Shown piece after piece: positions 1 to 8,372 of a stretch of DNA of 64,000 nucleotides (the first letter of the stretch is position 1; every line of letters begins with the position of its first letter). Both the position numbers and the translations under genes were made by a program. The notes beneath the pieces are model-generated. The model was not told where the DNA came from, searched no databases, and saw nothing but the letters and a program-made list of their open reading frames with translations. Source of the stretch: a gamma proteobacterium symbiont of Ctena orbiculata (lineage in GTDB: Bacteria; Pseudomonadota; Gammaproteobacteria; Chromatiales; Chromatiaceae); contig QBVD01000035.1 of the NCBI GenBank assembly GCA_003058525.1, forward strand, positions 1 through 64,000, in the 5' to 3' direction.

Positions 1-438
1 CCAGCGCAGGTGGCTGTTGGGGATGCCGAAGTGGACGTCGCCGGTGCGCGGATCGACGATCTCGCGGCCGAACTCATCAAAAGCCTCGATGGTGGGGTTG
101 ATGATCTCGATCTCGGTGAAGCGGCTGTCCTGCACATCCAGGCTGGCGCGGGTGATCGCCGACAGCGCTTTTTCGGCGCTGCCGTCACCACCGAACAGGG
201 GCGCCAGGCGCAGGCCCAGTTCCCGGCGCATGGCGTCGCTCTGGGCATGGTTGACCGCACCCTTGCGCGCCGCTTCGAATGTGGCGTAGTTAATAGTGGT
301 CTTGGCGTCGAAGAGCAGTGCGCTTTGCAGTCCACCCAGTCCCATCAGCAGCAGTGCCGGCAACGACACCAGCAGCTCCGTCATGGCGGCGCCACGTTGT
401 CCTTTGAACAAACGGCTTAACATCCCTTTGATCTGCAT
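1..438 (-). CDS. TadE-like pilus assembly pseudopilin (partial, C-terminus off the left edge)
   Basis: Translating the minus strand from the ATG at 438 gives 146 open codons up to base 1. The N-terminus is short and basic and is followed by GAAMTELLVSLPALLLMGLG, a prepilin-type signal in which a Gly precedes a hydrophobic stretch with Glu five residues after the likely cut. This is the TadE/TadG style of pseudopilin processed by a TadV-type peptidase. The start is supported by AGGAGA six bases upstream. It lies downstream of the other tad genes in the same direction, so it is probably the next operon member. The DNA is visibly much richer in G+C than the tad genes to its right. The end of the gene is not in the window. 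Confidence 0.8.
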   Translation of the reverse strand, partial: MQIKGMLSRLFKGQRGAAMTELLVSLPALLLMGLGGLQSALLFDAKTTINYATFEAARKGAVNHAQSDAMRRELGLRLAPLFGGDGSAEKALSAITRASLDVQDSRFTEIEIINPTIEAFDEFGREIVDPRTGDVHFGIPNSHLRW

Positions 439-482
439 CCTGCTCTCCTAATGAACTACTACAACTTTGTGTTGTTTTGTTA

Positions 483-968
483 TCAGTAACGGATCAACCC
501 TTTTGCCGGCGAAGGAATATCACTGATCGGTTTGTAGATGATTTCCCGCAGTTTTTTGAGCTTGGTTTCTATCGCCAGCCGTTCATAACTCGATTCCTCA
601 GCCAAGCTCTGCGCCCTCTGTAACGACTGATGCGCTTTCATCAAATAGGCTTCTGCCAGATTGTGATGTGGTTTCGGTTGCCTCGGGTCACGCTGTAGTG
701 ATGATTCATAGGCATGAATCGCGGCCTCGATATTGGCCTGATGGAGCCGAGAGTTTCCGAGCCTGAACCAGGCATAGAAATCATTGGGGGCAATCTCAGT
801 AATTGCATGATAGTGTTGCTCCGCTTCAACCCACCTGCCCTGTTCATAGGCACTGTCGGCAATCTCCAGATTTGTAAATGCCTTCCGCTTGGGAGCAGTT
901 CCGTTGCATGCTGCAAGTGTAATTACCACTAATGCACATAGAATATGAATCACTGCTTTGTTTAACAC
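483..968 (-). CDS. TadD-like TPR lipoprotein
   Basis: The protein has about 161 residues when started at the GTG at 968, which has GAGGG six bases upstream and avoids overlap with the preceding gene; an ATG at 1013 is the alternative. A hydrophobic signal ends in the lipobox LAAC, so the mature protein is a lipoprotein. The rest carries at least two tetratricopeptide repeats (around AYEQGRWVEAEQHYHAI and RLGNSRLHQANIEAAIHAYE). In Tad loci a TPR lipoprotein at this place is TadD, a pilotin or assembly factor for the outer-membrane secretin. The TadD assignment rests on position and architecture. Confidence 0.72.
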   Translation of the reverse strand: MLNKAVIHILCALVVITLAACNGTAPKRKAFTNLEIADSAYEQGRWVEAEQHYHAITEIAPNDFYAWFRLGNSRLHQANIEAAIHAYESSLQRDPRQPKPHHNLAEAYLMKAHQSLQRAQSLAEESSYERLAIETKLKKLREIIYKPISDIPSPAKGLIRY

Positions 969-993
969 AATGTCCCTCTTAAACTGTCGCTGA

Positions 994-1353
994 TTACCAA
1001 TAAAAATGATCACTCTCGGAAATACCCTGTTTACTGATCACTCCCTGGTTCAGTTCCAGTGTGTAATAGGCTCCACGTGCCGATGCAGTACGAAAGGGCT
1101 TGACACCCTCCTGACACTTCACAACCTTACCCTTCTTGTCCATAAACACCAGATCCAGTGGATAACGCATCCAAAATGTATGTACTGATGCGCAGCGCTC
1201 AAGTAATAATCCATCAGAATCGTCAAGCCGCTTTTTTCCTAATAGACCGCGCAGGCGAGTCAAATAGCTATCCGCCACCCATGCTTCGAGTGCAGGAGAC
1301 TCTTTGGCGGGATCGTCTTCAGTGGCATGTCTTTTGAGCCTGATACGTTTCAT
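994..1353 (-). CDS. DUF192 family protein
   Basis: The 119-residue product shows the DUF192 (COG1430) pattern: LTRLRGLLGKK near the N-terminus, then GLLLERCASVHTFWMRYPLD and VFMDKKGKVVKC, and a C-terminal YYTLELNQG segment. The biochemical function of the family is unknown. No signal peptide is visible here, although many relatives are exported. Members are often found inside or beside Tad pilus loci, as here between the TPR lipoprotein and tadC. It is separated from its upstream neighbour by only five bases, so co-translation in the operon is likely. Confidence 0.82.
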   Translation of the reverse strand: MKRIRLKRHATEDDPAKESPALEAWVADSYLTRLRGLLGKKRLDDSDGLLLERCASVHTFWMRYPLDLVFMDKKGKVVKCQEGVKPFRTASARGAYYTLELNQGVISKQGISESDHFYW

Positions 1354-1358
1354 GCACC

Positions 1359-1967
1359 CTACTCTTGCTCAGTCACCTGTTCGTCTTCACCATCTTCTTC
1401 GGTTTGAGTATTGATCTCCATAGCACCATAGCCATTCCCGGCGTAAGCATGCAGTGTTGCGCGGTAACCGCCACATGATGTATTCGTTCTTACGATGATT
1501 GCCTTGGTTCCATGATATTTCTCGGTTTCCGTTTCATAGAGTATTGGATCGCCGGAACCGCTCACCAGCTCTTCCGGGTGATCCACAACACCATTGCCAT
1601 TGAGGTCGTCATAGAGATAAAACACATGTTGGTTACTGAGTATTGGATTGGATGTGGAGTTGGAAGGTGAGAGATATAGCTCCAACTTCATCTCACCAAT
1701 CGGTCTATCATTTGGATCACTGACAGTAACCACCATGACATTGTCTTGATAATCGTCAGGATAGAAGATGCATTGACCTTGATTATCGAGCAATTCGGTT
1801 ACTGTCCAGGTAAAGGATGTAGGCGTGATTGAGACATTTGTACCTGGTGAGAATTGATCATTACTGTTGTTACATGCTGAGAATAAAAGACTCAACAAAA
1901 AAACCGATGGCCCACTGACCAATCGTTTAGTGTATGTAGTATCAATAATTTTTAATATAAACTTCAT
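1359..1967 (-). CDS. Putative lipoprotein with an EF-hand-like calcium loop
   Basis: This 202-residue protein is not recognised. It begins with a long basic and hydrophobic signal ending in the lipobox LFSAC, so export and lipidation are expected. The mature part is low in charge up to a segment DDLNGNGVVDHPEE whose spacing (D-x-N-x-N-G-x-x-D-x-x-E) matches a canonical EF-hand calcium-binding loop. The C-terminus is very acidic. It sits between tadC and the DUF192 gene, nine bases after the tadC stop, and is probably part of the pilus operon. A role as a surface or minor pilus component is a guess. Confidence 0.6.
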   Translation of the reverse strand: MKFILKIIDTTYTKRLVSGPSVFLLSLLFSACNNSNDQFSPGTNVSITPTSFTWTVTELLDNQGQCIFYPDDYQDNVMVVTVSDPNDRPIGEMKLELYLSPSNSTSNPILSNQHVFYLYDDLNGNGVVDHPEELVSGSGDPILYETETEKYHGTKAIIVRTNTSCGGYRATLHAYAGNGYGAMEINTQTEEDGEDEQVTEQE

Positions 1968-1976
1968 TTAAGCTTC

Positions 1977-2897
1977 CTAACCTGGCCAGTTAAAGGCCCA
2001 TACCAATGGCTTGAATACAGGCCATGTCAACACACCCTTTTGAATCGCACTGCTAAGGATGACAAAGATGATGATCAAAAAGGTGTTGGGAAAAATAAAC
2101 ATAACCAGCGGGCCGAGTAACTTGACCGGCGCCTCCATGGCCAGTTTTTCCGCTTTCTGGAATCGGGTCGACCTCAATTGATCGGCCTGCGCTTTGAGTA
2201 CAGGCCCGAGACTCGAACCTGTCTTTTCAGCCTGGATAGTACTACTGACGACATTTCTTATGCTTTCAGTGTCTACACGATCGCCTAAGTCGCGCAGTGA
2301 ATCCGCCCTGGGTTTTCCTGCTCGAATATCCCTGAGAACGCGACTGAATTCTTGCCTGAGAGGACCGTCCGATGCCTTATTGATGGCCTGTTGCAGTCCA
2401 CCGGTAAAATTGGTTCCCGATTCTACGGCCAGAATGATGATATCGAGATAGAACGGCAACTCTCTAAATATACTTTTACTACGTTCCTCTGTTGCTTCAC
2501 GTAACCATAATTCCGGATAGAAGAAACCACCGACCAGACCGAGCGCCATCATATACCATGCATTGGACCCGATCATACTCAGCAACACATAGACGAAAAG
2601 TGAAAACACTACAGCCGCAATAACTTTACCCGCAAAGAACTGGTCAGGACTCAACATATAGTCGATCCCTGCTTTCCTTAGCCTTAATAATGTGACAATG
2701 CGATAGTTTTGGGTAATCAACGGTCCGAAATAGTGTACGAATGCACTAACAAGCGGCCATGTCAGTCGAAATCCCAATGGTGGTCGGTCGAGATAGGATC
2801 TGTCCTGATCCGGAACCATGGCAAATACCCGATATGTGTTCCAGATTATCAGGCTAACCACCCCACCGAACATTACGCTGACGATTAGAAATTCCAT
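1977..2897 (-). CDS. tadC: Tad pilus inner-membrane platform protein TadC
   Basis: The 306-residue product carries one type II secretion system F (GspF/TadC) domain in its C-terminal half (LPFYLDIIILAVESGTNF...GPLRQEF...RADSLRDLGDRV), with hydrophobic segments at the N-terminus, around residues 90-130 and at the C-terminus. TadC pairs with TadB to form the inner-membrane platform on which the TadA ATPase drives Flp pilus assembly. The conserved pattern of basic and acidic residues in the cytoplasmic loop is intact. It starts two bases after the tadB stop, so the pair is probably translated together. Confidence 0.9.
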   Translation of the reverse strand: MEFLIVSVMFGGVVSLIIWNTYRVFAMVPDQDRSYLDRPPLGFRLTWPLVSAFVHYFGPLITQNYRIVTLLRLRKAGIDYMLSPDQFFAGKVIAAVVFSLFVYVLLSMIGSNAWYMMALGLVGGFFYPELWLREATEERSKSIFRELPFYLDIIILAVESGTNFTGGLQQAINKASDGPLRQEFSRVLRDIRAGKPRADSLRDLGDRVDTESIRNVVSSTIQAEKTGSSLGPVLKAQADQLRSTRFQKAEKLAMEAPVKLLGPLVMFIFPNTFLIIIFVILSSAIQKGVLTWPVFKPLVWAFNWPG

Positions 2898-2899
2898 TT

Positions 2900-3748
2900 T
2901 TAAATATCTATATTGACTATTTTTCGAATCATTAACCCACCAATAATCTCAAGGATTATGATGACGGCTAAAAAGATCCAACCAAGTAGATTGGTGAATA
3001 TTGGAGCGATATTTTCACGATCGACAAAATAGAGTGCGCCGATAATGAAAAATGGCAATAAACCAACCACCCAGCCTTGTAAGATTCCCTGAGATGTTAG
3101 CGCCTTGATTTTGCCCTCCATCTCCATCTTCCGCCTCAGGCTATCCGACAACCGGCGGAATATTTCCGATAGGTTACCACCCACATCGTTTGCAATTTGT
3201 GTTGCTGTGACAACCAAATCAAATTCTTCGGTCTGTACTCGCTCAGCAAGATTATCCATCGCTTCGGATAGGCTCATACCAAGCCTCTGCTCCCTTAGAA
3301 CCAGTGAAAATTCCTGGCTTATAGGTCCCTTGGTCTCATTCACCATGGTTTCCACAGCTGAAAGGAAGGTCTGGCCGGCACTCATACCACTGGCAATTTG
3401 TGTCAATGCATCAGGTAGTGCATGAATAAGTTTCTCCTTGCGCTTGGCCTCCATACGCATGAGCAATAATTTCGGCATTACCAGTAATACAAGTACCACC
3501 AGTGCGATATAGAAAAAAGATCCGGTAAAAAAGTAGATGACAACCGGTAGCGCCAGCAATGATGCTACGTTCAGCAAAAACATTTTTTTTGCATCTACAA
3601 ACAGAAACAGGTTCTCAAGTTTGCTCTCAGTTTGCTCTGTAAATACCGATTGATAACGCTCATAGCCATGCACACTGAATCCCAACAGTACCCAGATTAC
3701 GGCACTGATAGCTATAAATACGAGCGCAAGAATAAAATTGATATCCAT
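2900..3748 (-). CDS. tadB: Tad pilus inner-membrane platform protein TadB
   Basis: A GspF/TadC-type domain is visible (ALPDALTQIASGMSAGQTF, GPISQEFSLVLREQRLGM), with hydrophobic segments at the N-terminus, near residues 55-95 and two at the C-terminus. This is the standard TadB layout, and with TadC it makes the membrane platform of the Flp pilus machine. The ATG chosen overlaps the tadA stop codon as TGATG, a typical coupled start; a TTG one codon earlier is less likely. Length, about 282 residues, is normal for the family. Confidence 0.9.
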   Translation of the reverse strand: MDINFILALVFIAISAVIWVLLGFSVHGYERYQSVFTEQTESKLENLFLFVDAKKMFLLNVASLLALPVVIYFFTGSFFYIALVVLVLLVMPKLLLMRMEAKRKEKLIHALPDALTQIASGMSAGQTFLSAVETMVNETKGPISQEFSLVLREQRLGMSLSEAMDNLAERVQTEEFDLVVTATQIANDVGGNLSEIFRRLSDSLRRKMEMEGKIKALTSQGILQGWVVGLLPFFIIGALYFVDRENIAPIFTNLLGWIFLAVIIILEIIGGLMIRKIVNIDI

Positions 3749-5442
3749 CAATGGAACTCGTCTTTTTCGTTTCCGAAGATTGATAAATCAACCGGAACGC
3801 CAATTGATTTTAGTGACTCATAGAAGGAGGGTACGAAACCAGAGGCAACAAACTCTCCCCACACTTTTCCATGTTCGTTGAATCCACGCTGCCTGAATTC
3901 GAAGATATCCTGTAGCTGTATCGTATTACCCTCAATACCGGTAACCTCTGTAATTTTGGAAATTTTCCTGGAACCACAGGCATATCGTGTCTGCTGAACA
4001 ATAATGTTGACCGCAGAGGCTATCTGTTCACGAATCGCCGTGACCGGCAGATCCATACCTGCCATCAACACCATTACCTCAAGTCTTGAAAGTGCATCCC
4101 TTGGACTGTTGGCATGTGCCGTAGTGAGTGAACCATCATGACCGGTATTCATTGCCTGCAGCATGTCAAGGGCCTCGCCTCCCCGGCATTCACCTACGAT
4201 AATACGATCAGGACGCATACGTAGCGTGTTCTTCACCAATTCACGAATGGTAATAGCACCACGCCCCTCTATATTTGCCGGTTTTGCCTCCAGCGATACC
4301 AGATTAGGTTGGTAGAGTTTAAGCTCGGCAGCGTCTTCCACGGTGACTATGCGCTCACCATCCGGGATGAAGCTTGACAATACATTCAGCAAGGTGGTCT
4401 TACCCGAACCAGTACCGCCAGATACAATGACATTCTTGCGCTGCTCTACACAAACCCTGAGAAAATCGACCATTTCCTGATTGATCGATCCATAATCTAT
4501 GATGTCGTTGAATGTCAATCGATGTTTAGCGAATTTTCTGATTGTCAAGCTAGGTCCCTTAATGGCCAATGGCTGGATGATGGCGTTTACGCGAGAGCCA
4601 TCCTTTAAACGGGCATCGACCATTGGACTTCCTTCATCAATACGTCTGCCCAACGGAGTAATAATGCGTTCAATGACCGACATGACGGCTTGGTCACTAC
4701 TGAAGTTTTCACCGCTATTGATCAATTTGCCGGCACGTTCTACAAAAACTTCCTGGTGATTGTTGACCATGATCTCCGTAATTGAATCGTCTTCAAGAAA
4801 ACGCTCAAGCGGCCCAAGACCTACAGCCTCGTTAATCACACTACTACGAAGCTTTGTTATGTCGATATCAGCGGGGAGATCTGATGTGATGCGACCAATG
4901 ATTTGATCTATCAGTGTTTCTGCCTCGACCCTTAACTGTTCATCAGACATGCTGTGCACGTCTTTGCGACGGAGATCCATCTCTGATATCAGCTGTTCGT
5001 GGATTATTCTTGTCCAGTAGAGAATAACCTTTCCTTGTTCATCGATCAGGCTATTGACAGGATTAGTTTCCTGTACCGACTCTTTTGTTTCCCAACTTGC
5101 GTCTGGACTCTCTTCAACAGGGTGTTGCGATATTGCAGAACTTGCCTTGCTTGGGTCAAACTCTACTCTCAGGATGACATCACCGATTGTAATCTCGTCA
5201 TTGTCTGTCAAAGGACCATAATTGATAACACGCTCTCTATTGACCCAGGTTCCAGTGATACTTCCCAAGTCCTCAATATGTATCTGGTTGTTTTGCGAAA
5301 ATAGTGTTGCATGCCTTTTCGCAATATGTCGATGCTTGAATACCAGATCACTATGACGTGCGCTGCCGATTACACACCTGTCTCCCTTTACAGTGTAGCG
5401 AGTCCGGCGCTTGCGGCCTTGTTGGTAATGAATATCAAACAT
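3748..5442 (-). CDS. tadA: Tad pilus assembly ATPase TadA/CpaF with N-terminal FHA domain
   Basis: This 564-residue protein powers Flp pilus extension. The C-terminal part is a complete CpaF/TadA secretion ATPase: Walker [10 protein letters not shown] at about 342-350, an Asp-box region [11 protein letters not shown], Walker [19 protein letters not shown] and a following TTAHANS histidine motif. Residues 1 to about 95 form an extra forkhead-associated (FHA) domain, recognisable from the IGS...RH...DLGS.TGTWVN..R pattern. Three residues that usually contact phosphothreonine are changed (Ser27 for the GR arginine, Ala41 for the SRxH serine, Thr63 for the NGT asparagine). No separate TadZ gene is visible in the window. 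It lies between rcpA and tadB. Confidence 0.93.
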   Translation of the reverse strand: MFDIHYQQGRKRRTRYTVKGDRCVIGSARHSDLVFKHRHIAKRHATLFSQNNQIHIEDLGSITGTWVNRERVINYGPLTDNDEITIGDVILRVEFDPSKASSAISQHPVEESPDASWETKESVQETNPVNSLIDEQGKVILYWTRIIHEQLISEMDLRRKDVHSMSDEQLRVEAETLIDQIIGRITSDLPADIDITKLRSSVINEAVGLGPLERFLEDDSITEIMVNNHQEVFVERAGKLINSGENFSSDQAVMSVIERIITPLGRRIDEGSPMVDARLKDGSRVNAIIQPLAIKGPSLTIRKFAKHRLTFNDIIDYGSINQEMVDFLRVCVEQRKNVIVSGGTGSGKTTLLNVLSSFIPDGERIVTVEDAAELKLYQPNLVSLEAKPANIEGRGAITIRELVKNTLRMRPDRIIVGECRGGEALDMLQAMNTGHDGSLTTAHANSPRDALSRLEVMVLMAGMDLPVTAIREQIASAVNIIVQQTRYACGSRKISKITEVTGIEGNTIQLQDIFEFRQRGFNEHGKVWGEFVASGFVPSFYESLKSIGVPVDLSIFGNEKDEFH

Positions 5443-5447
5443 TTCGA

Positions 5448-6566
5448 CTAATCCAGGATGCTGAATTCAAGCTCTTTCTTTAGTTGATTAACGGTATTGT
5501 TTCTAACCCCCATCAGGTTTCTTGCCCTTTGATCATAGGTATCGTCAATTTCAATAACCTCTGGTGTGAGAAAGACCACCATTTCTGACATTTCATGCTG
5601 AATATCATTACTCTTGAAAAGGCTGCCAAGTACAGGTAAATCACCCAGTCCTGGAACCTTACTGGTGCCTCTTCCCTGTTTAGCTTTTAACAATCCCGAT
5701 ATAACGATTGTCTGACCGGAATGAACATTGACTATGGTCTCTGTTTCATTCTTTAAAATACCCGGCACATCCAACACAGTTGTAGACGTGTCGATCTCGC
5801 TGACTTCTGCTTTTATGGTTGTATATATCTGCTTTTCATTATTTACCCGCGGTGAAATATCCAGCTTTATTCCATACTGCTTGAATTCTACGCTGGTTCC
5901 ACCATTTGTACCGATCACGGGTATAGGATACTCGCCACCAGATATAAATTTGGCTGTACCACCATTGACGCAGCTGAGAACAGGCTCGGACAACACGACA
6001 GCATCACCGTCTGATGCCAATAGATTGATGCGTGATGTCAACGCTGTCGCTATACCGAAGTAGGACGCGAAGGGCTTCACATTGAAAGGCAGTGGTGTGC
6101 CATCAATTGCTGAGGTTGGCGACCTGAATAGGGAATTCGTTACAAAATCGCCGACTGTCGCAAAGGTTGGTCCATCTAAATCCGTCGACCAATCTATGCC
6201 AAGCTTGGAGAGTGCACTTTTTCTGAACTCAACCATCTTGACACTGATCCTTATCATACTATCCATCCGAACACGCTTTTCAGGATCTTGCTCTGTTACC
6301 CGAATATTGTACTGACTATAACTTCCATCCTTGTTCCACAGACGCAAGGAGGTACTTCCTGCATTCTCGCCAATGACCAGTAACTCATCCGTACTAAGAA
6401 TCTCTAATTTGATTATACCCGCCTGTCCAATCGCAACACGGTCAACAGATACTTTACCGAGTATCCTGACCTCACCAATAAACAGATCGACATTCTTTGC
6501 ATAAACACTGGTTGCCATCATCACCATATATAAGGTGATGACTGTTTTTAAGACTTTACTAATCAC
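5448..6566 (-). CDS. rcpA: Tad pilus outer-membrane secretin RcpA/CpaC
   Basis: This is the outer-membrane channel for the Flp pilus. A BON/N-terminal secretin region (LFIGEVRILGKVSVDRVAIG, SLRLWNKDG) is followed by the secretin core with ISVKMVEFRKSALSKLGIDW and the C-terminal signature VPGLGDLPVLGSLF, then MVVFLTPEVIE. I prefer the GTG at 6566, which has GAGGA about ten bases upstream and gives a clean signal peptide ending TSVYA; a longer reading to 6659 would overlap rcpC and bury the signal. The predicted length is 372 residues, somewhat short for the family but complete. It lies between rcpC and tadA. Confidence 0.9.
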   Translation of the reverse strand: MISKVLKTVITLYMVMMATSVYAKNVDLFIGEVRILGKVSVDRVAIGQAGIIKLEILSTDELLVIGENAGSTSLRLWNKDGSYSQYNIRVTEQDPEKRVRMDSMIRISVKMVEFRKSALSKLGIDWSTDLDGPTFATVGDFVTNSLFRSPTSAIDGTPLPFNVKPFASYFGIATALTSRINLLASDGDAVVLSEPVLSCVNGGTAKFISGGEYPIPVIGTNGGTSVEFKQYGIKLDISPRVNNEKQIYTTIKAEVSEIDTSTTVLDVPGILKNETETIVNVHSGQTIVISGLLKAKQGRGTSKVPGLGDLPVLGSLFKSNDIQHEMSEMVVFLTPEVIEIDDTYDQRARNLMGVRNNTVNQLKKELEFSILD

Positions 6567-6612
6567 TTGTTGATTGTCCTCAAAAAGGCCTTTTTCCGTA
6601 TAAGAATCAAGC

Positions 6613-7449
6613 TCATATACCACCAATAATGTACTCAATTCCTTTTTCTTTTCGGACAATCCGTTTCCTGATTTTAGGTTTTGGATTCGGCTTGTTTAAC
6701 AAGCGCGCAACTGTCATTGGATCATCGCTAATCAATTTATCGTCTTGCGGTGAACGCAACAGCGCTGTGATCCTTCCAATACTTTTAGCAAGCGTAATTT
6801 TTTCTGCCACTTCCGGCGTCACTTCAACTGTAATGATTCGAAATGAGTCATCTGACTGCCTTCCGGTTTTATCTATATGGGTATACGGACCAGTAGCAAT
6901 CACATGCAGATTTTGAATTATCGGAATGATCCTGTCCTTGTAGTCGAGTAACAGATCAATTTTGTCATTCGGCTGGAGAAAACCTGATATCGAATTGATT
7001 TTATCGACTGTGAAGGCAAGCGCCCTCTTACCGGGCTTTAGTTTACCTGAAAAGGTTGGTATCAATCCGCCTTCAAGATGAGCCCACAGAAGCGGCCGCC
7101 CCTTTGTGATATCAAAACTGACTCTTTGTCCAGTTGCTGTACTGAATGTTGACTCAGTAACTGCATTTTTATGCGCATACTTTGCGGGAATTTTACGTAC
7201 AGAAAAGTCACGCAATGTAACGACTGTTCCTCTTTGTATATTTCTGTTCGGCACTACAAGAGCAACCATCTCCTCGGTCTTTTCCAGCTGGCTTTTGTAG
7301 TAGTTGACCTTTTTTTCTATAAAATCCTTTGTCAGATATACCCCGCCCACACCAAGCGCCAATGATATTATCAACATAATTACATTCTTGTTGATAATAC
7401 TGACTTTCTTTCGTTGACCAGTGGAATCTTTGGTATGCATCATATCCAT
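6613..7449 (-). CDS. rcpC: Flp pilus assembly protein RcpC/CpaB
   Basis: The 278-residue protein has a single N-terminal membrane anchor (about residues 20-42) and then a SAF domain: VALVVPNRNIQRGTVV, ITKGRPLLW, followed by the RcpC/CpaB-specific GKRALAFTVDKINSISGFL and PNDKIDLLLDY motifs. Members of the family sit in the periplasm and support secretin and pilus function, probably by contact with peptidoglycan. The gene heads the standard block rcpC-rcpA-tadA-tadB-tadC. The basic C-terminal tail (PNPKPKIRKRIVRK) is unremarkable. Confidence 0.88.
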   Translation of the reverse strand: MDMMHTKDSTGQRKKVSIINKNVIMLIISLALGVGGVYLTKDFIEKKVNYYKSQLEKTEEMVALVVPNRNIQRGTVVTLRDFSVRKIPAKYAHKNAVTESTFSTATGQRVSFDITKGRPLLWAHLEGGLIPTFSGKLKPGKRALAFTVDKINSISGFLQPNDKIDLLLDYKDRIIPIIQNLHVIATGPYTHIDKTGRQSDDSFRIITVEVTPEVAEKITLAKSIGRITALLRSPQDDKLISDDPMTVARLLNKPNPKPKIRKRIVRKEKGIEYIIGGI

Positions 7450-7467
7450 AGTTGTCTACTCGATCAT

Positions 7468-7665
7468 TTAGGGTAATGAATAGATCAGAGACCTATTTCG
7501 GTCATAGTCTCTGATCGAATCCATAAACAGCCCCATCACTGACTGATTATCATCAGTGACTGGTGCAAATAAGAACATAACCAGTATGAATGTCACTAAG
7601 GCATACTCCAGGGCGATGTGGCCTGATTGTCTGCTTAGTGTGTTTTTTTGATCAGCTATTTTCAT
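7468..7665 (-). CDS. Small Flp-like (type IVb) prepilin
   Basis: The 65-residue protein has a basic leader followed by SGHIALEYALVTFILVMFLF. The Gly followed by four residues and then Glu-Tyr at +5/+6 and a hydrophobic helix is the class IVb prepilin signal recognised by TadV-type peptidases. The mature part is only about 47 residues and ends in a short polar tail, so it is probably a minor pilin or pseudopilin and not the major subunit. It overlaps the end of the upstream exported-protein gene by 14 bases. It is short, so the call depends on the motif and the location inside the tad operon. Confidence 0.65.
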   Translation of the reverse strand: MKIADQKNTLSRQSGHIALEYALVTFILVMFLFAPVTDDNQSVMGLFMDSIRDYDRNRSLIYSLP

Positions 7666-8371
7666 TCATCTCTACCAGATTCGCGATGATTATGGTCTTA
7701 CCATCATCTGCTTCAGTTACTGCAATATCACAATGCCATTTGTCTCTTCTGAAGTAGAGTATCGCTGTTTTTGTCTTTTCGCTTCCTCTAGCGTATTGCC
7801 AACCATCTGCATGCATGTTGTCACGATAATAGTCTCTATTTACATGCACGGAATAGTCATTGAAAAGCACCAGCGTATATGCAACTCTTCCCTTGTCAAT
7901 CGATTCCGTATTTGATAAAAGCTGGGTACCTTGGATGCGAGGAAATTCACTTGACCACCGGTTCGGCTTTGTTGCACGAGAAATATCACTGACTGATATA
8001 TAACCCTCAGTAGATCCCCGGTTTGATTTTCGCGCCTGCACGACAACGCTTTTATCTGTTTCCATCTTACTTAATACATGCCATTCTCCGACATGTTTTT
8101 CCAAATAGGCAGGCACGTTGTTCCGGTGTCTTGATATGTCTGACCAGCGTTGCTTGTAGAATGCCAACACTTCCGTTACCGAAGACTCTGTAGAAAACTG
8201 CTTCATCTGCAATGGCATTCCGTTTTGAACAACCTCACCCACGTATATCACTGATGCAACTGGCGGGTCTGCAACATCGTGAATGTCATAAGCAAAGCAA
8301 GTACTGCTAAACGCTATAGAACACATTGCATAACGCCAGATATCGATGAATTGTTTTACATTAAATGCCAC
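7652..8371 (-). CDS. Exported protein of unknown function in the tad locus
   Basis: I do not recognise a family. Started at the GTG at 8371 the protein has about 239 residues with a probable signal peptide ending near FSSTCFA. The GTG lies one base after the TAA of the upstream TadE-like gene and has GGAAG just before it; an ATG at 8386 is possible, and a longer reading to 8506 is unlikely because it would overlap that gene by 134 bases. Visible features are a region with VTEVLAFYKQRW and a C-terminal half rich in beta-like segments (ILYFRRDKWHCDIAVT). Position implies a pilus-related role, which is inference. Confidence 0.6.
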   Translation of the reverse strand: MAFNVKQFIDIWRYAMCSIAFSSTCFAYDIHDVADPPVASVIYVGEVVQNGMPLQMKQFSTESSVTEVLAFYKQRWSDISRHRNNVPAYLEKHVGEWHVLSKMETDKSVVVQARKSNRGSTEGYISVSDISRATKPNRWSSEFPRIQGTQLLSNTESIDKGRVAYTLVLFNDYSVHVNRDYYRDNMHADGWQYARGSEKTKTAILYFRRDKWHCDIAVTEADDGKTIIIANLVEMNENS

Positions 8372-8372
8372 T

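Noticed and set aside
10-420. 136-codon plus-strand frame at the left edge
   Set aside because: It is antisense to the TadE-like gene, which has a prepilin signal and ribosome-binding site.
5448-6659. Long reading of the secretin gene from 6659
   Set aside because: It would overlap rcpC and place the signal peptide 30 residues inside; the GTG at 6566 is better.
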